Below, in pieces: positions 18,727-28,300 of a stretch of DNA of 44,832 nt. Each line of letters starts with the position of its first letter. Positions within the stretch are counted from its first letter, which is position 1. The notes beneath the pieces were generated by a model. The model had not been told where the DNA came from and did not search any database. It worked only from the letters and a program-made list of their open reading frames with translations. Source of the DNA: Myxococcus xanthus (GTDB lineage: Bacteria; Myxococcota; Myxococcia; Myxococcales; Myxococcaceae). The stretch covers positions 1 through 44,832 of the forward strand of contig NZ_JABFNS010000073.1 in assembly GCF_013116825.1 (NCBI RefSeq), given 5' to 3'. The position numbers and the translations under genes were made by a program.

Positions 18727-21708
18727 TCAGCGTGCGACCAGCACGGCGATGAGCTTCACGTGGGCGCGCTCATCGGTGGAGAGGGTCTGCTGGATCCAGG
18801 TGTGTCGTTCCTTCTTGCGCTCCAGCACCTGGGCCTCCTCGCGGTCCAGCCGCTCCCGGCGGCGCCGCGCGAGCCCCGAGGTGCCCTGCGCGCCCAGCCG
18901 CTGGCGCGCCTCCTCGATGGCGTCCAGGCGGGACTGGGCCCACTTGCTGCTGCGCTCCTCGGCTTGCCGCACTTCACCTTTGATGGAGGCCATGCGCTCA
19001 GAGCGTAGGCGGCGCATCTCCGCTTCCGTGGTTTCCCGCCAGAGCGGACGGGCCGCCTCCAGGGACGTCAGGAGCTGCGCGGACAGGCCCGGGTTGGCAA
19101 CCTTGCCGCGCAGCCCGGCGAGCTCCAGGACTTCCTCCAGGCCGATGATCCGCGCAACCTCCAGCTGCTTCCCCAGTTTCGTGCCCAGCCCCATCCAGCG
19201 CGTCACCGCGGGCTGCGCGCGGCGGTTGGTGAGTGTTCCCTCCACGAGCGCCACGGCGTCCACCTCGAGCCGCTCTTGAAGGGAGGGGATGACCAGGACC
19301 GGCGCCTCCAGCCGGCCGAAGGAGAGGGAGACACGATCCGCTGCCCACTCGACCGCTGGGTGCTGGCTCCACAGGTACTGGAGCTCGGGCCAGCTTCCCT
19401 GGCGGTCCCGGCTCTCGGTGATGGCGCGCTCGACAGCCTTGGGATCCGCGGACAGGTGCAGCCTGCCCTCGCGCGGCCGGGCCTGGGGAGGCATCGAGCT
19501 GAAGCGGCGCTGCAAGTCGTCGGGAGCGCGGAATGTGACCTCGTCGCGCTGAGGGTGCCAGGTGAGCTGGATCGGCTGTCCGGAGTCCTTCAGCTCGGGC
19601 TCCAGGTGCTCCAGCGCCTCGCGAAAGAAGGCGGCGTCGCTCGGATAGAGCGAGGGCGGCTCCGCTGTGAGCCGCTCCGTGGAGGTTGTCTCCGTGCTGT
19701 GCGCGAGCAGATCGAGCAGCCAGTTCGCGGAGAGCGCATCCTCGGCCTCGGCGCCAGCGCGCTCGGCCTGGAGTGCCTGTACTTCCTCATCCAGGTCTTT
19801 ACCCGAGGAGATGGTGCTCGCCACGAAGTCCTCCTCGCGCTCCGCGTCGAAGAGTCCAAGCAGCGCCCCTTCGTCGCCCAGGTTGTTGCGTGCCTCCTCT
19901 TCCTTCTTCAGTAGCTTCTGCACCACCTGGAGATCAGCCTTGGTCCGCCCGTTCTGGGAGCGGGTAAGCAGGAAGCGCATGTGGGGCGTCTCCGACTGGC
20001 CATAGCGGTCGATGCGCCCATTGCGCTGCTCCAGCCGGATGAGGGACCAAGGCACGTCGAAGTGAACCAGCCGGGAGCAGAAGTAGTGCAGGTTGATGCC
20101 CTCGGAGGCCATGTCCGAGGCGAGAAGCACCCGGACCTTCCCGTCCTTCGAGCCGAAGGACTCGAGGATGGCGCGTACATCCGTGTCCTTCTCGGACCCG
20201 CTGAGCACCGCGAGGGTTCCATCCCCTGGAGCGTCCAGGTTGCGCTGGACGCCCAGCCGGTTGGAGAGGACTGTCTCCAGCAGCTCCAGGGTGACCAGGC
20301 GCTCGGAGAAGATGACGACCCGTGGATCTCCGGGCTTGCCCCGGACTCCCAAGGCGGGGAGGGTGTGCTCCAGGAAGAGCCGCAGCTTGGAAAAGCGGGG
20401 CAGGTCGATGGCGGAGGCCAGCGCGTGCAACTGGTCCAGCGTCTCCAGATCCTTGCGCCAGTCCGAGGCGGCCTCGGGCTTCGAGGCGATTCGCTCGCGG
20501 AGGTTCTTCCGGCGCTGCTCCACGGTCTCCAGGAAGGCGAGCGGCGAGGAGAGCAACGCCTTGAGCAGCGTGGTGCGGAAGAGCACGTCCCGCGCTCGGC
20601 CCTTCCTGCTCAGGCGGACATGGCGGTCCAGGGTGTGGAAGCGGGCCTCCTCGAGGGCGTCGAAGACGGACTCCTCCTCGGGGGAGGCGTCCGCCCAGGC
20701 CAGCTGGGCGTCACGCTGCTTGAATGCGCCCTGGACCTGCTTCTCCACGTCCTTGCGGAAGCGGCGCACGTACAGGCCCTTGATGTCCTCCGGGCCGTAG
20801 CTACTGGGATTGGCCACCGCCGTGGGCTCCAGCATGTTCATCAACGTGGCGAAGCTCTCCGGCTTGCCGTTGTGGGGCGTGGCGGAGGTGAGGATGAGCG
20901 CCTCGGTACGCGAGGCGAGCAGCTCAGCGACCCGGTTCCGCCCGGTACCTGGGTTGATGGCGTTGTGGCACTCGTCCACCACCACGGCGTCCCACTGGCA
21001 CTCTTCCAGCCAGTGGCGGTACTCGCGCTCGTTCTTGAGGGTGTCGATGCTGATGATGGCCCGGCGGTAGTGATGGAAGGGGTTCTTACCCGCGGGGATG
21101 TGCTGGCGAATCCTCTCGAGGCCCTCGCTGTCGAGGCGCATGAGGGGAATGGAGAAGCGCGTCCACAGCTCCTTCTGGAACTGGGCCAGGACGCTCTTCA
21201 TGGCCACGACAAGGATACGCTCGGCCCGGCCGCGGGCGATGAGCTCGGAGAGCAGGACGCCCGCCTCGAGCGTCTTGCCCAGGCCTACCGCGTCCGCGAT
21301 GAGGATGCGGGGGCGAAGCGAGGAGAGCGCCAGGGAGGCCGGGTCCAGCTGATAGGGGGATGGCTGCATCGCCGCCCGATGGCCGCGCCAGAGCAGCGCA
21401 TCCGTGGGCGCCATCTGTCGCAGCAGGCTCTCCAGGTAGAGCCGCGAGCGACGGTAGTGGGGGCTCGTGTCCTGGACCAGCTTGGTGTCCTCCACGCGCA
21501 CCGGCTGGATGTCGCGGTCGACCTGGGTGAGGAAGATGGCCTCGTGTTGTCGGACCAGATCGGAGACGCCGATGCAGTGGATGGCGTAGTGGCCATCTCC
21601 CATGGGCTCGCAGGTACGTACTCGCCATTCCTCGTCGCGGACGCGGATGCGGGTTCCAGGGGCAAAGGCAGAGGCAGAGGCTTCGCGGGCAGCGCGGGCG
21701 GGTCTCAT
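18727..21708 (-). CDS. SNF2/RapA-like helicase, DrmD-like
   Basis: A 993-residue superfamily 2 translocase. Motifs are Walker A DAVGLGKT (~138-145), a DECH-type motif II VVVDECHN (~245), motif III TSATPHNG, and motifs V and VI in LASDMASEGINLHYF and RLEQRNGRIDRYGQ (~530-573). A charged, probably coiled-coil tail with many Arg/Glu/Lys residues ends the protein. The N-terminal ~80 residues form a small beta-rich part (GTRIRVRDEEWRV) similar to the start of DrmD and RapA-like proteins. In class 1 DISARM the order is drmD, the adenine methylase drmMI, then drmA. The same order is seen here and is the main reason for the DrmD-like call. The ATG start lies 17 bp after the stop of the small gene upstream. 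Confidence 0.87.
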   Translation of the reverse strand: MRPARAAREASASAFAPGTRIRVRDEEWRVRTCEPMGDGHYAIHCIGVSDLVRQHEAIFLTQVDRDIQPVRVEDTKLVQDTSPHYRRSRLYLESLLRQMAPTDALLWRGHRAAMQPSPYQLDPASLALSSLRPRILIADAVGLGKTLEAGVLLSELIARGRAERILVVAMKSVLAQFQKELWTRFSIPLMRLDSEGLERIRQHIPAGKNPFHHYRRAIISIDTLKNEREYRHWLEECQWDAVVVDECHNAINPGTGRNRVAELLASRTEALILTSATPHNGKPESFATLMNMLEPTAVANPSSYGPEDIKGLYVRRFRKDVEKQVQGAFKQRDAQLAWADASPEEESVFDALEEARFHTLDRHVRLSRKGRARDVLFRTTLLKALLSSPLAFLETVEQRRKNLRERIASKPEAASDWRKDLETLDQLHALASAIDLPRFSKLRLFLEHTLPALGVRGKPGDPRVVIFSERLVTLELLETVLSNRLGVQRNLDAPGDGTLAVLSGSEKDTDVRAILESFGSKDGKVRVLLASDMASEGINLHYFCSRLVHFDVPWSLIRLEQRNGRIDRYGQSETPHMRFLLTRSQNGRTKADLQVVQKLLKKEEEARNNLGDEGALLGLFDAEREEDFVASTISSGKDLDEEVQALQAERAGAEAEDALSANWLLDLLAHSTETTSTERLTAEPPSLYPSDAAFFREALEHLEPELKDSGQPIQLTWHPQRDEVTFRAPDDLQRRFSSMPPQARPREGRLHLSADPKAVERAITESRDRQGSWPELQYLWSQHPAVEWAADRVSLSFGRLEAPVLVIPSLQERLEVDAVALVEGTLTNRRAQPAVTRWMGLGTKLGKQLEVARIIGLEEVLELAGLRGKVANPGLSAQLLTSLEAARPLWRETTEAEMRRLRSERMASIKGEVRQAEERSSKWAQSRLDAIEEARQRLGAQGTSGLARRRRERLDREEAQVLERKKERHTWIQQTLSTDERAHVKLIAVLVAR

Positions 21709-21725
21709 GGCGGTGGTGTGGGAGT

Positions 21726-22130
21726 TCAGGGCTCGAGATACCGCAGGGCGGACTTCAGGACTTCGGCGTCGTCGTCAAAGCCGACCGAAGAGCTCAGGTC
21801 ATCCTCGGCGTCATCCGATTTCACGAAGTAGAGGATGGCTGCCGCCGCGACGATGCGCCGCTGAGGAGGGAGTGTCTCCAGTCGCACGGTGAGCTGGCGG
21901 GCAATCTGCGCCAGGGAGCGTGCCATGTCGAGATCGATGAACTCGTTGCTCCGCTGGGCCTCCTCCACGGCATCGAGGTGGCCGGCGATGGCGGCGAGGA
22001 GGTCCGCGGAGGACACCTCCTGGGCTCGCCTCTCGAAGCGCCGCACGGCCGTACGCGCCGGCGGACGCAAGGTGGCGGCCCAGGATTCGAGCGCGACTTC
22101 CGGGAGCAGCGAGGCCTGGCGGCGTGTCAA
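21726..22130 (-). CDS. Small YkvA/DUF1232-like protein, first gene of the DISARM-like operon
   Basis: A 134-residue protein starting at TTG, with AGGAG six bases upstream. The C-terminal part, AAAAILYFVKSDDAEDD then GFDDDAEVLKSAL, resembles the DUF1232/YkvA pattern (a hydrophobic helix, Asp-Pro-rich turn, GxxDDxxV helix). The usual Pro residues are replaced by Ser, Asp and Glu and the segment is more acidic, so it is probably soluble rather than membrane-associated. The N-terminal half is helical with RRFERRAQE. It lies just ahead of the SNF2-like gene on the same strand. Its role is unknown; a regulatory or assembly role fits its place but nothing proves it. Confidence 0.6.
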   Translation of the reverse strand: MTRRQASLLPEVALESWAATLRPPARTAVRRFERRAQEVSSADLLAAIAGHLDAVEEAQRSNEFIDLDMARSLAQIARQLTVRLETLPPQRRIVAAAAILYFVKSDDAEDDLSSSVGFDDDAEVLKSALRYLEP

Positions 22131-22162
22131 GTCGGACTCCTGAAGACCCAGAGGGTGGAGGG

Positions 22163-22191
22163 CCTATAGCCAGGAGAGACTTTTACCAGAA
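22163..22191 (-). promoter_or_regulatory. Possible promoter ahead of the DISARM-like operon
   Basis: In the 168-bp gap between the radical SAM gene and the YkvA-like gene, the minus strand has TTCTGG (22191-22186), a 17-base spacer and TATAGG (22168-22163), about 33 bases before the TTG start. The match to a vegetative promoter is modest. If real, it lets this operon be expressed apart from the one upstream. I see no strong terminator hairpin here, so read-through from the upstream operon is also possible. Confidence 0.3.
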
Positions 22192-22298
22192 TCCGACAGC
22201 TTCTTTGGAGTCCCACCTGAGATGGACTGCCCCTGAGGCGCACTGTGGGTGCGTGCTGATCGAGCAGCGGACAGAAGCCTTGCCCTCGGCACTGTCCT

Positions 22299-23363
22299 TC
22301 AGGGTAGGCGCTCAGACACCTTCGAGCGCTCCGTAAACCACTGGATGAAGGCCTTTCGCGGCTCGCTGCTGTAGTCCGGTCGCTCCCGCTCGATGAGGCA
22401 GTCGGGGCCCGCCACGCTCTGCTGGCTCGCGCAGCTGCCGCACCCCTGCTGCCCTACAAGGGCGCGCATGCGCTCCGGGAAGCGCTCCAGCGGCTCGTCG
22501 AAGCGGCCCAGCTTCCAGCGCTCCTGGCCGAACATCCTCCCGCAGGGGTACACGTCCCGCTGCATGTAGATGATGTTGTTGAAGCCCGCGCCGCAGGTGC
22601 TGCCGAACATGGTGCAGACCCTGTCCGGCTTGCCCGCGATCGCGCGGCGGTAGGCCTCCAGGTTGCCGATCTCAAGGCGAGTCAACCCGTAGGCCTCCTT
22701 CAGTTCGGCAATACGGCGCAGGGCCCGGTAGAACTCAGGAGTCGAGACGGCCACGTCATCCGGTACGTCGACGAGGCGATCGAAGATGACCTTCTCGAAG
22801 CCCTGCTCGGCGATGAACTGGAAGTACTCTTCGAGGTGATTGACGACGTTGCGGCCCAGCGTGGTGTTGATGGCCACCGGCACTCCCGCCGCGCGAAGGC
22901 GCGCGATGCCGCGCATGACGCCTGCGTGAGAGCCCCTCCCGTTGTGCCGTACCCTTGCGTGATCATGGAGGCTCGCCGGGCCATCCAAGGAGACACTCGG
23001 GCTGAGGCCTATGGCCTTCATCTCCGCGATGATCGTGTCGGTCAGCAGCAACCCGTTGGTGACCATGTAGAAGCGCAGGCGGTGGCCTGGCGTCGTGGCG
23101 TGCAGCTGCTCCACCGCGGTGCGGATGGCTGTCCACGACAGTAGCGGCTCACCGCTGCCCACGAAGTTGATCTTGATGCGCTTGTCCACCTCAGGCCGGA
23201 GGCTGTAGCGGTGGATGTTGTCCAGGATGGTGCCGATCTCCTCGGCCGTCAGCGAGGCGGGCCCAGGGAGCCCCTCCGGCTTGGCGAAGAAGTAGCAGTA
23301 GTTGCACTTGAGATTGCAGACGGAGTTGACGGACAGACAGACTCGCTCGATGGCGTCGCTCAT
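22299..23363 (-). CDS. Radical SAM protein with SPASM-like C-terminal cysteines
   Basis: A 354-residue enzyme. The [4Fe-4S] cluster motif CNLKCNYC supplies Cys16, Cys20 and Cys23. A GSGEPLL motif (normally GGEP) follows, and a C-terminal region carries many cysteines: CTMFGSTCGAGF, YPCGRMFG, CGSCASQQ and GPDC. That spacing resembles SPASM or twitch domains that bind extra clusters, as in peptide-modifying enzymes and sulfatase-maturing enzymes (anSME). It shares ATGA with the PRTase stop, so it is the translationally coupled last gene of its operon. Its substrate is not evident. Neighbours suggest a nucleotide-type metabolite, while SPASM kinship suggests a peptide. The only small peptide-like gene nearby, at 31315-31545, has no cysteine. 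It is not viperin-like in its C-terminal cysteines. Confidence 0.88.
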   Translation of the reverse strand: MSDAIERVCLSVNSVCNLKCNYCYFFAKPEGLPGPASLTAEEIGTILDNIHRYSLRPEVDKRIKINFVGSGEPLLSWTAIRTAVEQLHATTPGHRLRFYMVTNGLLLTDTIIAEMKAIGLSPSVSLDGPASLHDHARVRHNGRGSHAGVMRGIARLRAAGVPVAINTTLGRNVVNHLEEYFQFIAEQGFEKVIFDRLVDVPDDVAVSTPEFYRALRRIAELKEAYGLTRLEIGNLEAYRRAIAGKPDRVCTMFGSTCGAGFNNIIYMQRDVYPCGRMFGQERWKLGRFDEPLERFPERMRALVGQQGCGSCASQQSVAGPDCLIERERPDYSSEPRKAFIQWFTERSKVSERLP

Positions 23364-24022
23364 TCTCTGCCTTTCGGCTCGTGCGTGAGCCGGGCCTCCT
23401 GGCCCTTCGAGGGGAGGGTGCCGAAGAGGCGGTTGCCGGTATCCGTGGCGCCCACGCCCGTGTACTGGTTCTCGGAGACGCGGGCGAAGAGGAAGTGGAC
23501 GTCCGGAAAGGCGCCCTCGAGCCGCTTCGCCGTCGCCACCGGCCCAACAAGTGCGACCGCGATGAGCTGGCCAGCGCCTCGCTCCCGGAGCTGTCGCAGG
23601 ACAGGTTCGAGCGAGGCGCCCGTGTTCACCACGGAGTCAATGAGGATGAAGGTACGGCCTGCAATGGGGGGAAGCTGGCCCAGCTCTGCCTCGGACAGGC
23701 CGGTCTCTCGCTTCGGAGAGATGTGGACGACAGGAGCCAGGCGCAGCACCTCCCGTACACCATCGGCGGCGTAGAGCCCGGCACGCAGAAAGGGCAGGAG
23801 GACGATCTCCTCCTCCCGGGCCACCTTCCACCCCTTGCGGATGCCTTGTGGGTGCTGGATCTCGCAGGGCTCGAGTTCCAACAGCTCGACGAGCTCGCCC
23901 GCCAGGAACCTGCCCAGCTCAATATGGGACTGTGTGAGCTCCCACGGAGTGATGTCGGTGCGGCGCGAGCGGGTGGCGAGCAGGCGCACGAGATGGCGAT
24001 TCGTGAACTCTCTTAGAGGCAT
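23360..24022 (-). CDS. Uracil phosphoribosyltransferase-like PRTase
   Basis: A 220-residue protein from ATG 24022, chosen because GGAGGAGG precedes it; an upstream in-frame start would overlap the HAD gene far more. The PRPP loop is FILIDSVVNTGAS (126-137). The region LLPFLRAGLYAADGV (75-89) matches the UPRT core. The C-terminal GATDTGNRLFGT (191-202) corresponds to the uracil-binding loop of Upp, normally GDAGDRxFGT. The fold assignment is strong. The change of DAGDR to DTGNR in the base-binding loop suggests a base other than uracil. The expected reaction is base plus PRPP giving a nucleoside monophosphate and pyrophosphate. It overlaps the HAD gene by 10 bases and the radical SAM gene by 4. 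Confidence 0.85.
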   Translation of the reverse strand: MPLREFTNRHLVRLLATRSRRTDITPWELTQSHIELGRFLAGELVELLELEPCEIQHPQGIRKGWKVAREEEIVLLPFLRAGLYAADGVREVLRLAPVVHISPKRETGLSEAELGQLPPIAGRTFILIDSVVNTGASLEPVLRQLRERGAGQLIAVALVGPVATAKRLEGAFPDVHFLFARVSENQYTGVGATDTGNRLFGTLPSKGQEARLTHEPKGRE

Positions 24023-24780
24023 ACGGCCCCTCCTCCGGTGCTGGAATGGCCGCGGCAAACCAGCCGGTGGGCGCTCTCGAAGGTGAGCTGTGGAATCCCG
24101 GGGGCCGCCTGGCCGCCCGGAGCAATGTGGTGGAGCGAGCGGTGACCCGTGAGGTGGGGCAGCAGGTCCGCGCTCATCCGGTGATTGAGGACGACCACAG
24201 CATGATCCGCCGCCAGCATCATCTCCGTATCCACATCAGAGTCCCCGAGCGCCATCACTTCGGCCCCAGCGCTTCGGAAGAGCTGGCAGACGCGCCCTTT
24301 TTCCTGGCGGCCGAAGACGTAGGGAAAGCAGGGATCAATGCCGCCAATCACACCGATGTTTCCCAACCCCTCTCGCTCGAGGAGGCCCCGCCAGATGCGA
24401 GGAATGCCCGCCGAGATGACAAAGACCGTGGCTTCCTCGGCCGCGCGGCGGAGGAAGTCCGCCGCTCCGGAGTGCAGCGGAGCTTCCCGGGCCACGGCTG
24501 CGCCCACACGATCGAAGGTGAGTGCATCGAGTTCCAGGTGAACCTCGGCGTGATAGCGGAAGGCGCTGAAGCAGTAGCCTTCGAGCTTGAAGCGGTTCTG
24601 GATGGGCTGCGGATCCATCCCCGCCTGCTGGAGGAACAGCCGGCTGGTGTCGATGGGCGAGAGGGTCCGGTCTCCATCCGCCAGGACGACTGGACGGCCA
24701 CGCGCCGCGTGCACCAGAGGCAGGATGGCGGCATCGAGCCGCTCAAGATTGGAGGCCTCGTCCAGAGGGAGCATGGGCAT
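24013..24780 (-). CDS. HAD-superfamily phosphatase, phosphoserine-phosphatase-like
   Basis: A 255-residue protein. Motif I is VLADGDRTL (Asp35 nucleophile, Asp37 acid/base), motif II is FVISAG (~Ser122), a motif III lysine is in RQEKGRV, and motif IV is ALGDSDVDTEMM (~172). A helical cap lies between motifs I and II. The layout is that of class I phosphatases acting on small phosphorylated metabolites. ATG 24780 shares one base with the kinase stop (TGATG); an in-frame TTG one codon earlier is less likely. It probably removes phosphate from a product of the neighbouring kinase or PRTase, but the substrate cannot be read from sequence. Confidence 0.83.
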   Translation of the reverse strand: MPMLPLDEASNLERLDAAILPLVHAARGRPVVLADGDRTLSPIDTSRLFLQQAGMDPQPIQNRFKLEGYCFSAFRYHAEVHLELDALTFDRVGAAVAREAPLHSGAADFLRRAAEEATVFVISAGIPRIWRGLLEREGLGNIGVIGGIDPCFPYVFGRQEKGRVCQLFRSAGAEVMALGDSDVDTEMMLAADHAVVVLNHRMSADLLPHLTGHRSLHHIAPGGQAAPGIPQLTFESAHRLVCRGHSSTGGGAVCL

Positions 24781-25340
24781 CAAGTCAACAGCTCCTTCAG
24801 GCGGTAGGTGATCGCGAGGTCATCACCTACAGGCAGTTCATGCGCCTGCATACCATGGGTGCGGGCGATGCGGTAGCAGGCCGCCCGCTCGCCAGCGAGC
24901 TCCTCGCGGAGGAGTTCGGAGTCCAGGTTGCGGCGTTTGGACGGGTCATCGCGGCGGCGTTGCAGGACGACCTCGGCTGGGGCCTCAAGCAGGATGAGCT
25001 CGCGGAAGAAGTTGCAGTCCAGTTGGGTGAAGACCTGCTCGGCTTGTCGTGTGGAGGGATTCAGGAGGGTGGTGTGCCCATCACACAGGATGTGGCGTCC
25101 GGTGCGCTCCTGGCGGCGCTCCATCCACCGGATGGCATCCTCCCGGTAGCGCTGCTTGACGTCGGGGGGAAGACTGTCGAACTGCGCGAAGGCTTCGCCG
25201 GCTAACTCCCGGAGGATGGCCGAGCCGACGACATAATCCATCATCGGCAGGTCTGGCAGAAGGGAACGAATGAGGGTCGTCTTGCCCACCCCTCGGACCC
25301 CCACCAGACAGATGCGTCGAAGCGATGGATTGGCTGACAT
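24780..25340 (-). CDS. P-loop nucleotide kinase, archaeal adenylate-kinase-like
   Basis: A 186-residue protein with Walker A GVRGVGKT (14-21). The middle part ILCDGHTTLLNPSTRQ and the lid-like APAEVVLQRRRDD...KRRNLD followed by ERAACYRIA follow the archaeal AdkA pattern (TH...T, EA...RR..D..R.RD..., NRAAA). It is therefore predicted to phosphorylate a nucleoside monophosphate or similar small molecule. The ATG directly follows the stop of the PLD-FGE gene, with GGAG 5 to 9 bases upstream. It was probably recruited for a nucleotide made by the downstream PRTase. A small regulatory ATPase is the alternative. Confidence 0.8.
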   Translation of the reverse strand: MSANPSLRRICLVGVRGVGKTTLIRSLLPDLPMMDYVVGSAILRELAGEAFAQFDSLPPDVKQRYREDAIRWMERRQERTGRHILCDGHTTLLNPSTRQAEQVFTQLDCNFFRELILLEAPAEVVLQRRRDDPSKRRNLDSELLREELAGERAACYRIARTHGMQAHELPVGDDLAITYRLKELLT

Positions 25341-28300
25341 TCATTTCTCCTGGGATGGCAGTACGCGCATGAGCCGGAACGAGACGCGGTTGGCTTTCTC
25401 TCGCTTGGAGTGGAACTGACGGCAGGAGCATCGGAAATGCTCCTCGGCACGGTTGCCATCCCGAAAGGGATAGCGGCCCCAGGCGCCACCCCGCGCGCCA
25501 ATGTAGTCCGTATCAAGGCGCCCCACAGGATCGACGGCCTCACCACGCTGAAAGGAGCGCAGATCATCACGGACGGACTCGTAGACGAGCCCATGCATGT
25601 CGTGCAGGCCCCAGGCGTTGGCCTTCAGCTGACCGACACGGTGCAGTTGTGCCTTGGAGTTCAGCTTGCTCCAGGCATAGTTGTTCAACAGCTGGGGATC
25701 GTTCCCGAAGCAGTAGTCGCCCGTCGAGCCAGCGCGGCAGGCGTATTCCCACTGCGCCTCCGTGGGCAGGTCAAAGCCGCCGCTTCCGGGCAGGGCGTTC
25801 AGTCGGCCCAGGAATCGTTGGATGTCATGGAAGTCTACATAGACAATGGGAAACTCAGGATGGCGCTCATTGCTGCGCAGGTGCGGCAGGCTGCCCATGA
25901 CGGCCTCCCACAAGCCCTGAGTCACGGGTGTGCGGCCCAGCAAGAAGTCCCGTGTCAGCACTACCCGGTGCCTGGGCCGCTCAGAGGGGACCCGGTCATC
26001 GCCCATCAAGAAGGCCCCGGCCTTCACGCGCACCATCCCCGAGAGCGCTTGCTCCACAAGCTGATGGGTGGCCGCGGCCGTTCCACGCGAGGCTACTAGA
26101 GCGGGTCCGACTGCTGTAGGGCGGCTCGTGCTGGCGGTTTCCCGAGGCTTGGGGGCGGGTTGCTCAGCCAGGGCTTTCTCGGCCTGCACCAGCAGTTGCT
26201 CGAGGAGTTCCTCGTCAGTGGGAGCGGTGTAGGGCTGCCACAGATCTTCGCTGGAGGGCAGGAGCAGTCCAAGCCGCTCGCCCTCCTCGCGAAGCCAGGG
26301 GAGGGGATCCTGCCCGACGAAGTGCTCCAGGCGCTGGAAGCCCTGTTCGCGTGCCTGGGCCCCGGCATCAGCTCCACCTTCTTTGGAGAGCTCATCCCGA
26401 AGCAACGCTCCGATGTACTTCGAGGCATCGGGGACGAAGTCCAGCTCCGCGCGGACCGAGTCCAACGCATACCAGGCCTGCATGCCGCCGCTGATCCAGG
26501 CGTAGGGCTGCCGCGCGCCCCTGCCACTCTCCTCCGGAAGGAGGACGTCCGGCCACTGCCACAGGAAGCGCCCGAGAAGGTCGCGGACCACAGGTGGACA
26601 CCAGAAGGCCACGCCCAGCTCGCGGGACTCGTAGCGTCCCTTCTCGCCGCCGTAGGAGAGCAGATTCTCAGAGGTGATCAACCCGCGGCAGCCGTCCACC
26701 AAGAGGAGCTTGGCGTGATTTTCCATCGGCTCCCGGCGGGTGAGGAGTTGGGGGCCAAGGATGTTCTGGGCCTCCACCACGGCGAGGCGCGCCCGCTGGA
26801 GCTGCTCCCGGGTCTGCTTATCCGTGGGCCTCTGTCCGGCCCATTCCCGGCCCCACACCAGCCGTACGAGCCTCTGGCGACGTCCCTGTGTACCTCGGAG
26901 ATCCCGCAGGATTGCGCCATCCAGCGCGCTGTCGGTGAGGCGGTCTGATGCGAGGAGCAGATCCTGGCGGGCTGACTGCGCCTGGGCCACGAAAGCGTCA
27001 CGGGTCTGGTGGGCGTCGGCCAACTCGATCCGGGTCCGCACGAGGAAAGGGTGGAGGGCCGCTCGCACCGCGCGGAGCGCGGATGCCCAGACCCGGGGGG
27101 AGGGAGTCCCTTCCGACGGCAGCGCACGCGAGAGCAGTCCGGCCGCGCGCTTCAGACGCTCCAACTGGCGCTGTGCCGTCTCGCGGGGCGAGGACTCCGC
27201 CATGCCAGCAGCTCCCAGCGCCTCACGGAGCGAGGCCGCCGCCTGAATGGCAGCTTCTCCCTCGAGGTTGTCCTCGAGCCGGCTCAGCAGCGTGAGAGCG
27301 AAGGTCCGGTCACGGCCCGCGAGGCTGCACTCGAACACGACAGAGCCCGGGCGGCTGCTGGCCGGGTTCCAGCTCCCTATCAGCCAGTCTCCGTGGCTTG
27401 TCAGGATGACTTTCTCATGGGAGCGGCGTTTCGCGGCGACCAGGATGCAGCGCTCGGCTAGAGCCGCATTCAGGCTGCGGAGGCGCTGAAGGTACGCCTC
27501 AATCTCCTGCTGTTGCTCCGCAGGGAGCGCCTCGCTCGCATGACCGTAGACAAGCAGGATGCGCGTGGAGGGCGGAGCCTCGGCGAGCGCCGCAACCAGG
27601 CCTTCTCCCTCTCGGAGATTGTCCGCGTTTAGGAATGCGCTGGTGAGGAGCACCCATGGAACATGCCGAGACTCAGGCGCTGAGCCCCGTGCCAGTCCGC
27701 GGCACAATTCGGCCAGTGCGTCGAAGTGACGATCCGTGGGACCCGCCACGGGGCTCACCCGTTGGCCCTCGGCAAACCAGCGGATCCATTCCTCGTCCGC
27801 AGTGCCACGCAGCAGCTCGCTCAGGTGTTCCACCCGGTCCGCGACGAGCGGGAGCGGCCCCAGGGCGACAGTATCCAACGGGAGGCGCTCCAACTCGGAG
27901 ACGAACCGCTCGAGAGGGCTGTGGGGGACATGCACCAGCCGCGGCCGTGGGGCAGAGCGTTGCCCGAAGAGCTGGGGGGCGCGTTGGAGCAGGGCGGGCT
28001 CCAACTCGGCAAGCTCGTCTGGAAGGATGCGTTCCGCTTCACCATATAGCGGGAAGAGGATGCCCTTGCGTCCGCCGATGCGCAGTGGATTCCCGAAGAA
28101 GGCCCGACCTCGTGCGGACTGGTTCAACTCTATCGCGCCGAGTTTGCGCACGAGATCGACGAGATCGTGCTCGCCCGAATCCAGGAGTTCCTGGGGAGAC
28201 GCCTGGGGCTCCAGTTGGAAGTCCGCTGTCTTCTTGTAGTCCCAGTCGAACTGCATGGCGGTTGCGCGCGGCAGAAGGACGCCGCCGACGCCATCCATCC

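Noticed and set aside
19981..21831. Plus-strand open frame (616 codons) opposite the SNF2-like helicase
   Set aside because: Antisense to clear helicase motifs, and its composition is typical of a mirror frame.
22299..23363. Viperin-like antiviral radical SAM enzyme
   Set aside because: The C-terminal region carries several extra cysteines of SPASM type, and the central region lacks features I would expect of viperins. The kinase neighbour alone is not enough for that call.
25341..26040. Active formylglycine-generating enzyme
   Set aside because: The FGE fold motifs are present but both catalytic cysteine positions are substituted.
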